DNA of 18,925 nucleotides. Source: DATIGJ01 sp035644155. Lineage in GTDB: Bacteria > Patescibacteriota > Microgenomatia > Levybacterales > UBA12049. The stretch covers positions 1 to 18,925 of the forward strand of contig DASQPC010000044.1 in the NCBI GenBank assembly GCA_035644155.1, given 5' to 3'. A program made the position numbers and the translations under genes. The notes beneath the pieces were generated by a model, which was given only the letters and a program-made list of their open reading frames with translations, was not told the origin of the DNA and did no database searches. Below are positions 13,222 through 18,925 of the stretch, piece after piece. Within the stretch, counting starts at the first letter, position 1, and every line of letters starts with the position of its first letter.

Positions 13222-14010
13222 CTACTTTTGATTTACCCCTGCAATCCATGCTTTTGCAGTTTTTTGTGTCATACCTTCGGTGCTTACTTTAAGACCTTTG
13301 GCTGTTGCGACCTTCTCGATTGTCTTTTTCTGTGCATCTGTCGCAGGTTGGTCATCATCTGCTGATACAGTGACCGTTGGTAATGCTACAGCATCACTAC
13401 TTGGCATTTCTGCCTCGTCATAGATGCCTAAAAGTTCCGGTACTGCCATACTCAACGCTTGGCTTTCAGCGACCTTTTTTATCATGGTCTCTGGTTTTGT
13501 TGCCCAGATTTTGTATCCAGTGTTATACTCTGATGCTGGCACTGTAGCGGTGAATGTTTTACCATCTCGCACCACTGTGCATGTTGCACCCCAAAGCTTG
13601 CCACCTTCCCAAGGTTGTACTTTCTGCATTTTTTTCACTTCTTTGCCTTCTGTACCGTATGTCATCTCCTTAATATAAATAGGCTCTGTAGTGACTGACT
13701 CGATACCACCTTGTCGGTATGCGGTTGCTCTTTTACCATCACGGGTTGTTATAGTGTTAACAGTCCTTTTTTCTGGATCATTTTTGCTATAAACAACTGC
13801 AATGACTTCTTTGTTAAAAGGATTAAGGCCAGCTTTGCCTGCATATGCTAAAAACATATATAGTTCTGTATCAGTCAAGTCTGGGTTTATCAATCCCTTT
13901 ACAAATCTGAGTTGGTCAGCTTGAAAAGAGTCGCGGATTGCAACCATTTCTTTCATTTGTCCGGTAATGCCGGCAACCAAATCGCTTTTGTTTTGTTTTT
14001 TATCTTCCAT
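13222..14010 (-). CDS. RecT/Bet-family single-strand annealing protein
   Basis: The 262-residue product (ATG at 14010) should anneal complementary DNA strands during phage recombination. Family signs include LTDTELYMFLAYAGKAGLNPFNKEVIAV (about 47-74), the TITTRDGKRATAYRQGG region (about 88-104), WGATCTVVRDGKTF and ATKPETMIKKVAESQALSMAVPELLGIYDEAEM, typical of phage Bet/RecT proteins. After a disordered Asp/Pro stretch, a separate C-terminal helical module (about 220-262, DAQKKTIEKVATAKGLKV...) is present, perhaps for SSB or partner contact. An ATG at 14031 also opens the frame, but AAAGGGGGTGA lies between the two and at proper distance only from 14010. Confidence 0.88.
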   Translation of the reverse strand: MEDKKQNKSDLVAGITGQMKEMVAIRDSFQADQLRFVKGLINPDLTDTELYMFLAYAGKAGLNPFNKEVIAVVYSKNDPEKRTVNTITTRDGKRATAYRQGGIESVTTEPIYIKEMTYGTEGKEVKKMQKVQPWEGGKLWGATCTVVRDGKTFTATVPASEYNTGYKIWATKPETMIKKVAESQALSMAVPELLGIYDEAEMPSSDAVALPTVTVSADDDQPATDAQKKTIEKVATAKGLKVSTEGMTQKTAKAWIAGVNQK

Positions 14011-14170
14011 TTTTTTCACCCCCTTTCTCAATAATTTTCTTCACATCAATAACATCAATTTTTACCCCAAGGGATTTAGCCAGCCTTTTTGCATGCTCAT
14101 AGGCATCATCAATGCTCACGGCAAATGCTGGTATTTGAATAGTTATGGTATATTTTTCTACTTTGCTCAT
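14000..14170 (-). CDS. Hypothetical 56-residue protein upstream of RecT
   Basis: The ATG at 14170 overlaps the preceding stop (ATGA) and gives MSKVEKYTITIQIPAFAVSIDDAYEHAKRLAKSLGV and onward. The order beta strand, helix, beta strand (VKIDVIDVKKIIEKGG) suggests a tiny alpha/beta fold such as a ferredoxin-like half. The longer ATG at 14221 would run deep into the previous gene and is rejected. The gene's last 11 nt overlap the RecT start, with the RecT SD inside this gene. Function unknown. Confidence 0.6.
   Translation of the reverse strand: MSKVEKYTITIQIPAFAVSIDDAYEHAKRLAKSLGVKIDVIDVKKIIEKGGEKNGR
14016..14023 (-). promoter_or_regulatory. GGGGGTGA ribosome-binding site that decides the RecT start
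   Basis: The minus strand reads AGAAAGGGGGTGA, then five A before the ATG at 14010. It pairs with nearly the full 16S rRNA tail (AGAAAGGAGGTGA expected) with one G-U pair in place of A-U. It falls downstream of the alternative ATG at 14031. Confidence 0.75.
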
Positions 14171-14319
14171 ATTAAAGACATTTGATTTTCTGGTACTGCG
14201 TTGCGCCTGCATTTTCTGCATAGTTCTTTTCTCTGACGTGATTTACTGAATGATGTAGCGCGTTGTCCACATCCAGTGCAAGTGAAGTAATATAGATGTC
14301 TTTCTTTATAATTTTTCAT
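14167..14319 (-). CDS. 50-residue zinc-ribbon protein
   Basis: Started at the ATG at 14319, which overlaps the previous stop as ATGA, the product has 50 residues. Two CxxC pairs, C14/C17 (CTGCGQ) and C34/C37 (CRKC), are separated by a Ser/Arg/Lys-rich loop (RATSFSKSRQRKEL). This is a basic zinc ribbon suited to nucleic-acid binding. The longer frame from 14349 is less likely since it would overlap the lysozyme-like gene by 34 nt. The stop overlaps the next start (ATGA). Confidence 0.7.
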   Translation of the reverse strand: MKNYKERHLYYFTCTGCGQRATSFSKSRQRKELCRKCRRNAVPENQMSLI

Positions 14320-14810
14320 ATGGCTAATGTGTATTCTGCGTAATCGCACTCATCCATGAACTTACCGGTGTTATAAAAGCAAAGTGCTTGCCTAACAGTC
14401 ATTGTTTGCAGGTGAGATATAAACCAGTCAGAGACTTTTGTTGCTACTTCTCGGAGTGAAGAAAAACATTGATAACCAGAGCTACTTTGAGCGTAACCAA
14501 AACCGTTATATAACCCTTGATTTTTACAAGCATCATTTTTACCAAAGGTACTCTCATGTCCGTAGGTTTTCCAAACAAGATCACCATGAGGTAGTGCTTT
14601 AATCATTTGCTCGTCTGTAGGTGTTGGTGTTGCAGTAGGAGTAATTGACAATTTTTCTACTAATGGGGTCGTAACTTTTTTCTCTACTGGTTGATTTGTT
14701 GATAAAATAAACATAGTGATAATTGCTATTGATAAAAGAGTGCAAAATGCTATATCTGGCAGCTCTCTATATAACTTTCTTCTTAAGGCAGATTTTTGAT
14801 AAGATTTCAT
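14316..14810 (-). CDS. Membrane-anchored lysozyme/transglycosylase-like protein
   Basis: The 164-residue product has a basic N terminus, one transmembrane segment (about 19-37, IAFCTLLSIAIITMFIL) and a Thr/Pro linker (ITPTATPTPTD, 56-66). A C-terminal domain (about 70-164) resembles lysozyme-fold transglycosylases: YGHESTFGKNDAC (83-95) with Glu86 as candidate catalytic acid, NGFGYAQSSSGYQCF, and a helical end QALCFYNTGKF. Cysteines at 95, 115, 144 and 155 could form disulfides outside the cell. Topology puts the domain outside the membrane, N-terminus inside. It opens the early operon, coupled by ATGA to a small zinc-ribbon gene, rather than lying in a late lysis cassette. A catalytic role in cell-wall cutting is inferred from motif resemblance only. 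Confidence 0.65.
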   Translation of the reverse strand: MKSYQKSALRRKLYRELPDIAFCTLLSIAIITMFILSTNQPVEKKVTTPLVEKLSITPTATPTPTDEQMIKALPHGDLVWKTYGHESTFGKNDACKNQGLYNGFGYAQSSSGYQCFSSLREVATKVSDWFISHLQTMTVRQALCFYNTGKFMDECDYAEYTLAI

Positions 14811-14812
14811 AG

Positions 14813-14986
14813 TTATTTTTCTTTTATCTTTGCTTTCTCTCTGTAATAAATTTTTGTTATATTTTTAACGGAAATTATTCTTCCGTACTGTTCTTCAAGA
14901 TGTTTTTTTATCCATGTAAACATACGACCTTCTTCATCTCTTAGTCTTAAAATTTCTAAATTTTCTTGTATTTTTGCTTGTGTCAT
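14813..14986 (-). CDS. Hypothetical 57-residue basic protein, first gene of the phage early operon
   Basis: The frame encodes 57 residues, MTQAKIQENLEILRLRDEEG and on, highly charged and helical, with a central FTWIKKHLEEQYGRIISVKNITKIYY that could form a small HTH, ending Lys-rich (REKAKIKEK). It ends 2 nt before the lysozyme-like start. There is no clear SD; a GAGATC lies about 14 nt upstream, within the arm of the structured element at 14999-15114. No family is recognised. Confidence 0.5.
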   Translation of the reverse strand: MTQAKIQENLEILRLRDEEGRMFTWIKKHLEEQYGRIISVKNITKIYYREKAKIKEK

Positions 14987-14998
14987 ATTTATTTTGTA

Positions 14999-15114
14999 TT
15001 GATCTCTTGCTACACGACTCGGTGTCGCCTAAGTGATTGAGACTCCTTAGGACAGTGCTTCGGCAATCATCCCAACAATTGCTTCGTACAACGAGTCGCT
15101 GAGTAAAAGATCAA
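14999..15114 (-). ncRNA. Candidate structured RNA/DNA element at the phage-host boundary
   Basis: Two 23-nt arms (14999-15021 and 15092-15114) pair at 18 of 23 positions by Watson-Crick rules, with perfect 7-bp ends TTGATCT/AGATCAA and CGACTCG/CGAGTCG. On the minus strand two further positions become G-U pairs. Inside are two hairpins: TGTC-GC-CTAAG/CTTAG-GACA (15023-15054) and GCAAT/ATTGC (15063-15082), making a three-way junction of 116 nt. A TGCTTCG direct repeat (15056-15062, 15080-15086) flanks the second hairpin. It is not a tRNA (no T-arm, no CCA-type acceptor). It may be a leader or small RNA of the early operon, or a recombination site. Confidence 0.5.
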
Positions 15115-15128
15115 TTATTAAAGTTCTG

Positions 15129-15156
15129 TTGACTTCCTGCTAAGTCTTGTTATAAT
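15129..15156 (+). promoter_or_regulatory. Strong sigma70-like promoter pointing toward ftsZ (antisense)
   Basis: On the plus strand TTGACT (15129-15134) is followed after 16 nt by TATAAT (15151-15156). It is one of the best -35/-10 pairs in the window, yet no plus-strand gene lies downstream. Transcription from about 15163 would run through the terminator hairpin and into antisense of the ftsZ 3' end. Confidence 0.5.
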
Positions 15157-15186
15157 TATTTTTTCCTGCCTCGTTCTTTTTTTCCC

Positions 15187-15213
15187 ATAAAAAAAGAGCC
15201 TGTAAAGGCTCTT
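15187..15213 (-). terminator. Intrinsic terminator of the ftsZ operon
   Basis: On the minus strand an 8-bp AAGAGCCT/AGGCTCTT stem with a 4-nt loop is followed by a T-run. A second small hairpin (ATCAAG/CTTGAT, 15219-15235) lies between it and the ftsZ stop. This marks the end of the host transcript. Confidence 0.88.
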
Positions 15214-15244
15214 GTACTATCAAGTTTAGCTTGATTTAACAATA

Positions 15245-16378
15245 CTAATTACGTTGTCTCAAGAATGCGGGGATATCCCAATCGTCTTCTGGGTTTTTGT
15301 TGTCATCTTTCTGCTGTTGTGAAGGTGGCTGCGTGCTTTGTTGGGTACTATCATCTTGAATAAGCGGGGATGTTTTCACTTGAGGTGTGGGCTGTTGGAT
15401 GACGAATTGTTGCAGACGCTGTTTGGTCTGGTCAAAACCTGTTGCTACTAAGGTAATTCGGATCTGATCATGCATTGACTCATCAATCGTCGCGCCAAAG
15501 ATAATATTTGCATCTGGATCTGCTGCTGCTGAGATAATCTTTGCTGCCTCATCAACCTCAGTCATCGTTAGATCAGCACCACCGACGATATTAAAGAGCA
15601 CACCTCTTGCGCCATCCATTGAGATTTCAAGAAGAGGCGAGGCAATTGCAGATCTGGCAGCTGTTTGTGCACGATTTTCACCTACTCCACTCCCAATACC
15701 CATCAACGATGAACCAGCGTTTGACATAATCGCTCGCACATCAGCAAAGTCAACGTTAATAAGACCGGGCATGGTAATAATTTCAGAAATACCCTGCACT
15801 CCTTGAGTCAACACAGAATCAGCAACTTTAAACGCATCAAGAAGTGAGAGCTTTCGATCAACAACATCCAAAATTCTTTGATTTGGAATAACGATAAGCG
15901 TATCTACTTTATCTTTGAGCTGATCAATCCCTTCTTCTGCTTGCACCATACGACGAGTACCTTCAAAAAGAAACGGCTTGGTGACAACGGCAACAGTCAG
16001 TGCTCCAACTTCTTTTGCGATTTTTGCAACAATTGGTGTGGCACCTGTTCCTGTACCGCCACCCTCACCTGCTGTCAGGAACACCATGTCAGAGCCTTCA
16101 AGCATATGTTTGATCTTCTCAACTGATTCTTCGGCTGCTTGACGACCAATGTCAGGATCACCACCAGATCCTAAACCTTTGGTGAGATTTTCTCCAATGT
16201 GGATTTTGGTATCTGCTTTGTTAAGAAGAAGCGCTTGCGCATCGGTGTTGACAGCAACGAAATCGACACCATGAATGGTGCCATGCGCAATCATTGAACC
16301 AACAGCATTGGTTCCGCCGCCGCCAATACCGACGACTCTGATTTTTGCGAAATTTGTTGATTGAGGCCGAATTAACAT
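15245..16378 (-). CDS. ftsZ: Cell-division GTPase FtsZ
   Basis: FtsZ polymerises into the cytoplasmic Z-ring that guides septum formation. The ATG at 16378 gives 377 residues starting MLIRPQSTNFAKIRVVG. A TTG at 16399 would add seven unconserved residues. Motifs present are the nucleotide-binding GIGGGGTNAVGSMI (17-30), the tubulin signature GGGTGTG (106-112) and the T7 synergy loop NVDFADV (208-214). A Gln/Thr/Pro-rich linker (about 325-360) leads to the C-terminal peptide DDWDIPAFLRQRN, the anchor for FtsA. It is full length and intact. It follows ftsA by 65 nt and ends the host operon at a terminator; the phage begins about 250 nt beyond. No convincing SD is visible. Confidence 0.97.
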   Translation of the reverse strand: MLIRPQSTNFAKIRVVGIGGGGTNAVGSMIAHGTIHGVDFVAVNTDAQALLLNKADTKIHIGENLTKGLGSGGDPDIGRQAAEESVEKIKHMLEGSDMVFLTAGEGGGTGTGATPIVAKIAKEVGALTVAVVTKPFLFEGTRRMVQAEEGIDQLKDKVDTLIVIPNQRILDVVDRKLSLLDAFKVADSVLTQGVQGISEIITMPGLINVDFADVRAIMSNAGSSLMGIGSGVGENRAQTAARSAIASPLLEISMDGARGVLFNIVGGADLTMTEVDEAAKIISAAADPDANIIFGATIDESMHDQIRITLVATGFDQTKQRLQQFVIQQPTPQVKTSPLIQDDSTQQSTQPPSQQQKDDNKNPEDDWDIPAFLRQRN

Positions 16379-16443
16379 AGTAGATTTGGTGTTGCCCAAA
16401 TCCTAGCAGATGCACAAGGCAATTGCAAGATTGAAAACAAAAT

Positions 16444-17739
16444 TTAAGGAATAAAGGTCTTGATAAACCCAAAAAGTTTCTTCATTATTTTTGATGGACC
16501 TGCTCCGCCGACTTTGGAAAAAGAAAAACCAAAACCGCTTGATTTGCTCGTCGTGTTTCGTGAGCCATACATAATAAGACCAATTGCTGTCGCAAAGGCT
16601 GGATGTTGAACCTCATCAATGATACCCTTCACATTGGCTGGTAATCCAATCCTGACAGGCATTGCAAGAGTACGCCTTGCAGAATCCCGAATACCAACAG
16701 TAAGCGCACCGCCACCGGTTAACACAATACCGGCGGGTGTTTGCCCACCAAAGCCACTCTTTTTAATCTCCAGCCCAATCATCGTACAAATTTCATTCAG
16801 TCTTGGCCTGATAATTCCATCAATTAATGTTTTTTGTGAAACTTTACGAACTTCCTCAGGAAGTCCAAGTGATGTCAAATCGATTTCATCTGAATGTTTG
16901 GCTTCTTTGCCTTCTGACTCACCTTCTTCTGTCCTTATAAAACGTTTGGCTGGCTCTTGTGACAAAAATAATTTAATTTTTTCAGCACTTTCCAAAGAAA
17001 TTCGAAGGCCAATTGCTAAGTCGTTGGTCACATGACGCGCTCCAATTGCCAAAACCGATGAATACGACACAGAGCCTTCGGTATAAATTGAAATGTCGGT
17101 TGTTCCTGCGCCAACATCAACAAGTACAACACCGAGTTCTTTTTCGGTGTCAGAAAGCACTGCAAGCGAACTGCTATAGCCGCTAAAAGAAAAATTATCA
17201 ACATCCACACCGACCTCTGAAAATGCTTTTTCAAGATTGCGGACAGAGACACCATTTGCAGTAATAATATGCGTATCAACTTCCAAACGAATCCCCGACA
17301 TTCCAACCGGATCCTTGATGCCTTCCTGTCCATCAACGATGTAGTTTCGAGGCAAGACATGAATGATTTCGCGAGTTGAGGGGATAGAAATTGCTTTGGC
17401 TGCATCAATGACTCGCATCAAATCAGTCGAATTGATCTCACCCTTTGGATCTGCAATTGCGACAACGCCGCGGGAATTTTGACTTTCTATTTGGCTACCG
17501 CCCAAAGAAACAATGACATGGGAGGCAGAATATCCTGCCATACGCTCCGCTGCTTCCAACGAATTATTGATTGCGCCAACTGCTTCTTCAATATCGACAA
17601 TTTGCCCTTTACGAATTCCTTGCGATTTCACTTCAGAAACGCCAAGAACATGAACGACATTTTCTACAATTTTTGCAATAACTGTGACTACTTTATAGGT
17701 ACCAACATCAATACCAACTATTATTCTAGCTTCATTCAT
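16444..17739 (-). CDS. ftsA: Cell-division protein FtsA (actin-like FtsZ membrane anchor)
   Basis: The 431-residue ATPase of the actin/Hsp70 fold tethers FtsZ to the membrane. Phosphate-1 motif: IIVGIDVGTYKVVTVIA (6-22). Phosphate-2: VVLVDVGAGTTDISIY. Adenosine motif: IVLTGGGALTVGI. The FtsA-specific 1C (SHS2) region lies between about residues 85 and 165 (VLPRNYIVDGQEGIKDPVGM). The last 16 residues (SKIMKKLFGFIKTFIP) form the amphipathic membrane-targeting helix. An acidic insert (EEGESEGKEAKHSDEID) is somewhat longer than usual. It starts 2 nt after the FtsQ-like stop and precedes ftsZ, the standard order. Confidence 0.95.
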   Translation of the reverse strand: MNEARIIVGIDVGTYKVVTVIAKIVENVVHVLGVSEVKSQGIRKGQIVDIEEAVGAINNSLEAAERMAGYSASHVIVSLGGSQIESQNSRGVVAIADPKGEINSTDLMRVIDAAKAISIPSTREIIHVLPRNYIVDGQEGIKDPVGMSGIRLEVDTHIITANGVSVRNLEKAFSEVGVDVDNFSFSGYSSSLAVLSDTEKELGVVLVDVGAGTTDISIYTEGSVSYSSVLAIGARHVTNDLAIGLRISLESAEKIKLFLSQEPAKRFIRTEEGESEGKEAKHSDEIDLTSLGLPEEVRKVSQKTLIDGIIRPRLNEICTMIGLEIKKSGFGGQTPAGIVLTGGGALTVGIRDSARRTLAMPVRIGLPANVKGIIDEVQHPAFATAIGLIMYGSRNTTSKSSGFGFSFSKVGGAGPSKIMKKLFGFIKTFIP

Positions 17740-17741
17740 GA

Positions 17742-18176
17742 TTATTTATCAAACACAATAATCGGCTTGTCAAAACTCAGATCAAGCCGCGAAAATCTTC
17801 TACCTTCCATTGTAAGTCGTGAGGTTATGTATTGTAAAGAGGAAATTTGCAAACGTATATTTTTCTGTGAAGATACTATAACCTCCGAGTTGTCTCTAAA
17901 TATTATCTTATAACTGGTACCTGATGCAACTATTGATTTATAGGCAATTTGTTTTTCATCAAGAGAATCTTTGAGCACTAGCATATTTTTAGATTCTGCT
18001 GAGTTTAAAGTTGCAATCTTATGAGCAATAGGGCTTATGTATTGTGATTTATGTAAAAATTTGGTGATGAAAACATATCCGGTAATACCACCTATAAGAA
18101 CAATAACTATGATAATGCCGGTAATTCGTTTTATTGTTTTTTTACGATTTTTTAATTTTCTTTTGTTCGTTAACAT
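17742..18176 (-). CDS. Short FtsQ/DivIB-like division protein
   Basis: The 144-residue product has a very basic N terminus (KRKLKNRKKTIKR), one transmembrane helix (about 19-38, TGIIIVIVLIGGITGYVFIT) and a small exported domain ending LQYITSRLTMEGRRFSRLDLSFDKPIIVF. The final Arg-x-Asp-Leu-Ser-Phe stretch resembles the C-terminal strands of FtsQ, where the beta domain ends (sRiDLR-like). Typical FtsQ/DivIB is about 250-280 residues, with a POTRA domain after the membrane helix; this is far shorter and I see no clear POTRA motif. Position between murG and ftsA is the normal ftsQ slot. The start overlaps murG by 35 nt. FtsQ identity rests on position, topology and the C-terminal resemblance. Confidence 0.72.
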   Translation of the reverse strand: MLTNKRKLKNRKKTIKRITGIIIVIVLIGGITGYVFITKFLHKSQYISPIAHKIATLNSAESKNMLVLKDSLDEKQIAYKSIVASGTSYKIIFRDNSEVIVSSQKNIRLQISSLQYITSRLTMEGRRFSRLDLSFDKPIIVFDK

Positions 18177-18925
18177 ACGAAATAAGAGAAATAATTTTTT
18201 GTGTCGATTCAGAATTTATCAGTCTCTTTGCTTGAGTGCTATTTCTTTGGTATTTTTCAATATTTTGCAGCACTGTATCTATTAAAATATAAAGTTTGTC
18301 TGGTGTCAGGGTTACTTCCTCTGCAACTTCTGCAAGACCGATTTTTTTAACAAACATCGCATTTATCAGTTGCTCATTGTGTTGCCCATAGGGAAAAGGA
18401 ATAAAAAGGCTTGGTTTACCAAGAGCAAGAAGCTCAGTAACAGTATTGATACCTGAGCGAGAAACAACTAAGTGAGCTTTACTCAGTATGGAGAGAACTT
18501 CTGTTGAATCCACAAACTTTGTGAGTCGATATTTTTTTTGTAATGACGGGGAAAGCGCTGCTTTAAGCTTTTCGAGTCGATCAAAATCACCAAATTTCTT
18601 TGCGTCACCTGTCTGGTGAATCACAGTATATTTTTCTAAAAGCTTTTGCAGACATCCTTCGATCAAAACATTGATAGCATGAGATCCAGAACTTCCACCA
18701 GTAATAGAGATAACCTTTTCGTCATTCCGAGGAGCCGCAATGACAGATTGGAAAAATTCCTTTCTCAATGGATTTCCCGTCAGAACAACTTTTTCTTTTG
18801 AAAAAAACTTCCTTGAATCTTCCCAAGAAATACAAATCTTCTGCGCAAATCGTGCAGCGATTTTATTAGCAAGTCCAGCACCAAAGATCTGCTCATGAAT
18901 GATAATTGGGATATTAAGCATCGCA
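18142..18925 (-). CDS. murG: MurG, undecaprenyldiphospho-muramoylpentapeptide N-acetylglucosaminyltransferase (5'-partial)
   Basis: MurG adds GlcNAc to lipid I to make lipid II on the inner face of the membrane. The frame remains open to the window edge, and the visible part starts inside the protein near the HEQ motif (IIIHEQIFGAGLANKIA), so about 100 N-terminal residues are missing. The ATG at 18921 is internal. Family motifs seen: ISITGGSSGSHAINVLI (the G-G-S-x-G glycine loop), VVSRSGINTVTELLALGKPSLFIPFP (UDP-sugar binding) and GQHNEQLINA (compare HQxxNA). The C terminus overlaps the ftsQ-like start by 35 nt. It is the first gene seen of the host operon. Confidence 0.93.
   Translation of the reverse strand, partial: AMLNIPIIIHEQIFGAGLANKIAARFAQKICISWEDSRKFFSKEKVVLTGNPLRKEFFQSVIAAPRNDEKVISITGGSSGSHAINVLIEGCLQKLLEKYTVIHQTGDAKKFGDFDRLEKLKAALSPSLQKKYRLTKFVDSTEVLSILSKAHLVVSRSGINTVTELLALGKPSLFIPFPYGQHNEQLINAMFVKKIGLAEVAEEVTLTPDKLYILIDTVLQNIEKYQRNSTQAKRLINSESTQKIISLISYVNEQKKIKKS

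Larger units (their letters stand above)
1..14990 (-). mobile_element. Tailed-phage genome segment (probable prophage of a Patescibacteria-like host), left end outside window
   Basis: All genes from about 14986 down to 68 lie on the minus strand and form a phage plan: a recombination and replication module on the right, an HTH regulator, then terminase, portal, protease and capsid. The host cell-division operon ends at a terminator at 15187-15213, so the boundary lies between about 14990 and 15187. No integrase, repressor, tail or holin/endolysin cassette is visible, and no second attachment site can be seen because the left end is missing. An HK97-fold Caudoviricetes phage is well supported. 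Integration, rather than a chimeric contig, is inferred only from the continuous sequence. Confidence 0.85.

Noticed and set aside
15010..15030. Similarity of CACCGAGTCG to the tail of a Cas9 tracrRNA
   Set aside because: Ten bases only; no repeats, anti-repeat or cas genes are present.
14999..15114. tRNA or tmRNA gene at the junction
   Set aside because: No T-arm, no acceptor stem with the right loops, and stem lengths do not fit a cloverleaf.
15245..16399. TTG start of FtsZ at 16399
   Set aside because: The seven extra residues do not match usual FtsZ starts; ATG at 16378 gives the typical N terminus.

Overview
This window joins a bacterial cell-division cluster to a tailed-phage genome. 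At the right end (15245-18925), all on the minus strand, lie a 5'-truncated murG, a short FtsQ-like gene, ftsA and ftsZ, closed by an intrinsic terminator at 15187-15213. The tight murG-ftsQ-ftsA-ftsZ order, the unusually short FtsQ, host starts with little visible Shine-Dalgarno (SD) sequence and the style of the proteins suggest a Patescibacteria/CPR bacterium, perhaps Microgenomates-like. That placement is inference and needs a marker gene. TGA, TAG and TAA all act as stops, so recoding of TGA (as in Gracilibacteria) is not indicated.

Everything left of about 15.0 kb is phage, also entirely on the minus strand. Read in the direction of transcription, an early/replication module (14986 to 9576) comes first. 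It holds a membrane-anchored lysozyme-like protein, small zinc-ribbon and SWIM-type proteins, a RecT/Bet-family annealase, a Cas4/AddB-like PD-(D/E)XK nuclease with a probable 4Fe-4S cysteine set, a winged-helix replication initiator and a short DnaN-like sliding clamp. Many of these genes overlap by ATGA. A regulatory knot follows at 9360-9530: leader ORF, terminator, sigma70-like promoter, then a hairpin with a U-tract placed just before a LuxR-type HTH gene. After a run of small unknown genes, the late morphogenesis module (7790 to 68) carries small and large terminase, an HK97 portal fused to a Mu-F-like head protein, an S78-type prohead protease with a scaffold-like tail, an HK97 major capsid protein and two virion-associated proteins. 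It ends at an intrinsic terminator at 20-46. Tail, lysis, integrase and repressor genes are not in the window, so it cannot be decided whether this is an integrated prophage or an assembly join.

The most unusual signals are non-coding: a 116-nt element at the phage/host boundary that folds as a three-way junction (14999-15114); a 16-bp perfect inverted repeat around a nested hairpin before the zinc-ribbon/clamp genes (10702-10803); the regulatory knot at 9360-9530; a T(G/A)TATAA(R) element 37-43 nt upstream of four late genes that lack good SDs; and a recurring GGGGGTGA ribosome-binding site on other phage genes. Seven phage genes shorter than 60 codons were also found by reading the gaps: three of them cysteine/histidine-rich, two small membrane proteins and two of unknown type. 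Retrimmed starts yield two more proteins under 60 residues, one of them a further zinc ribbon.
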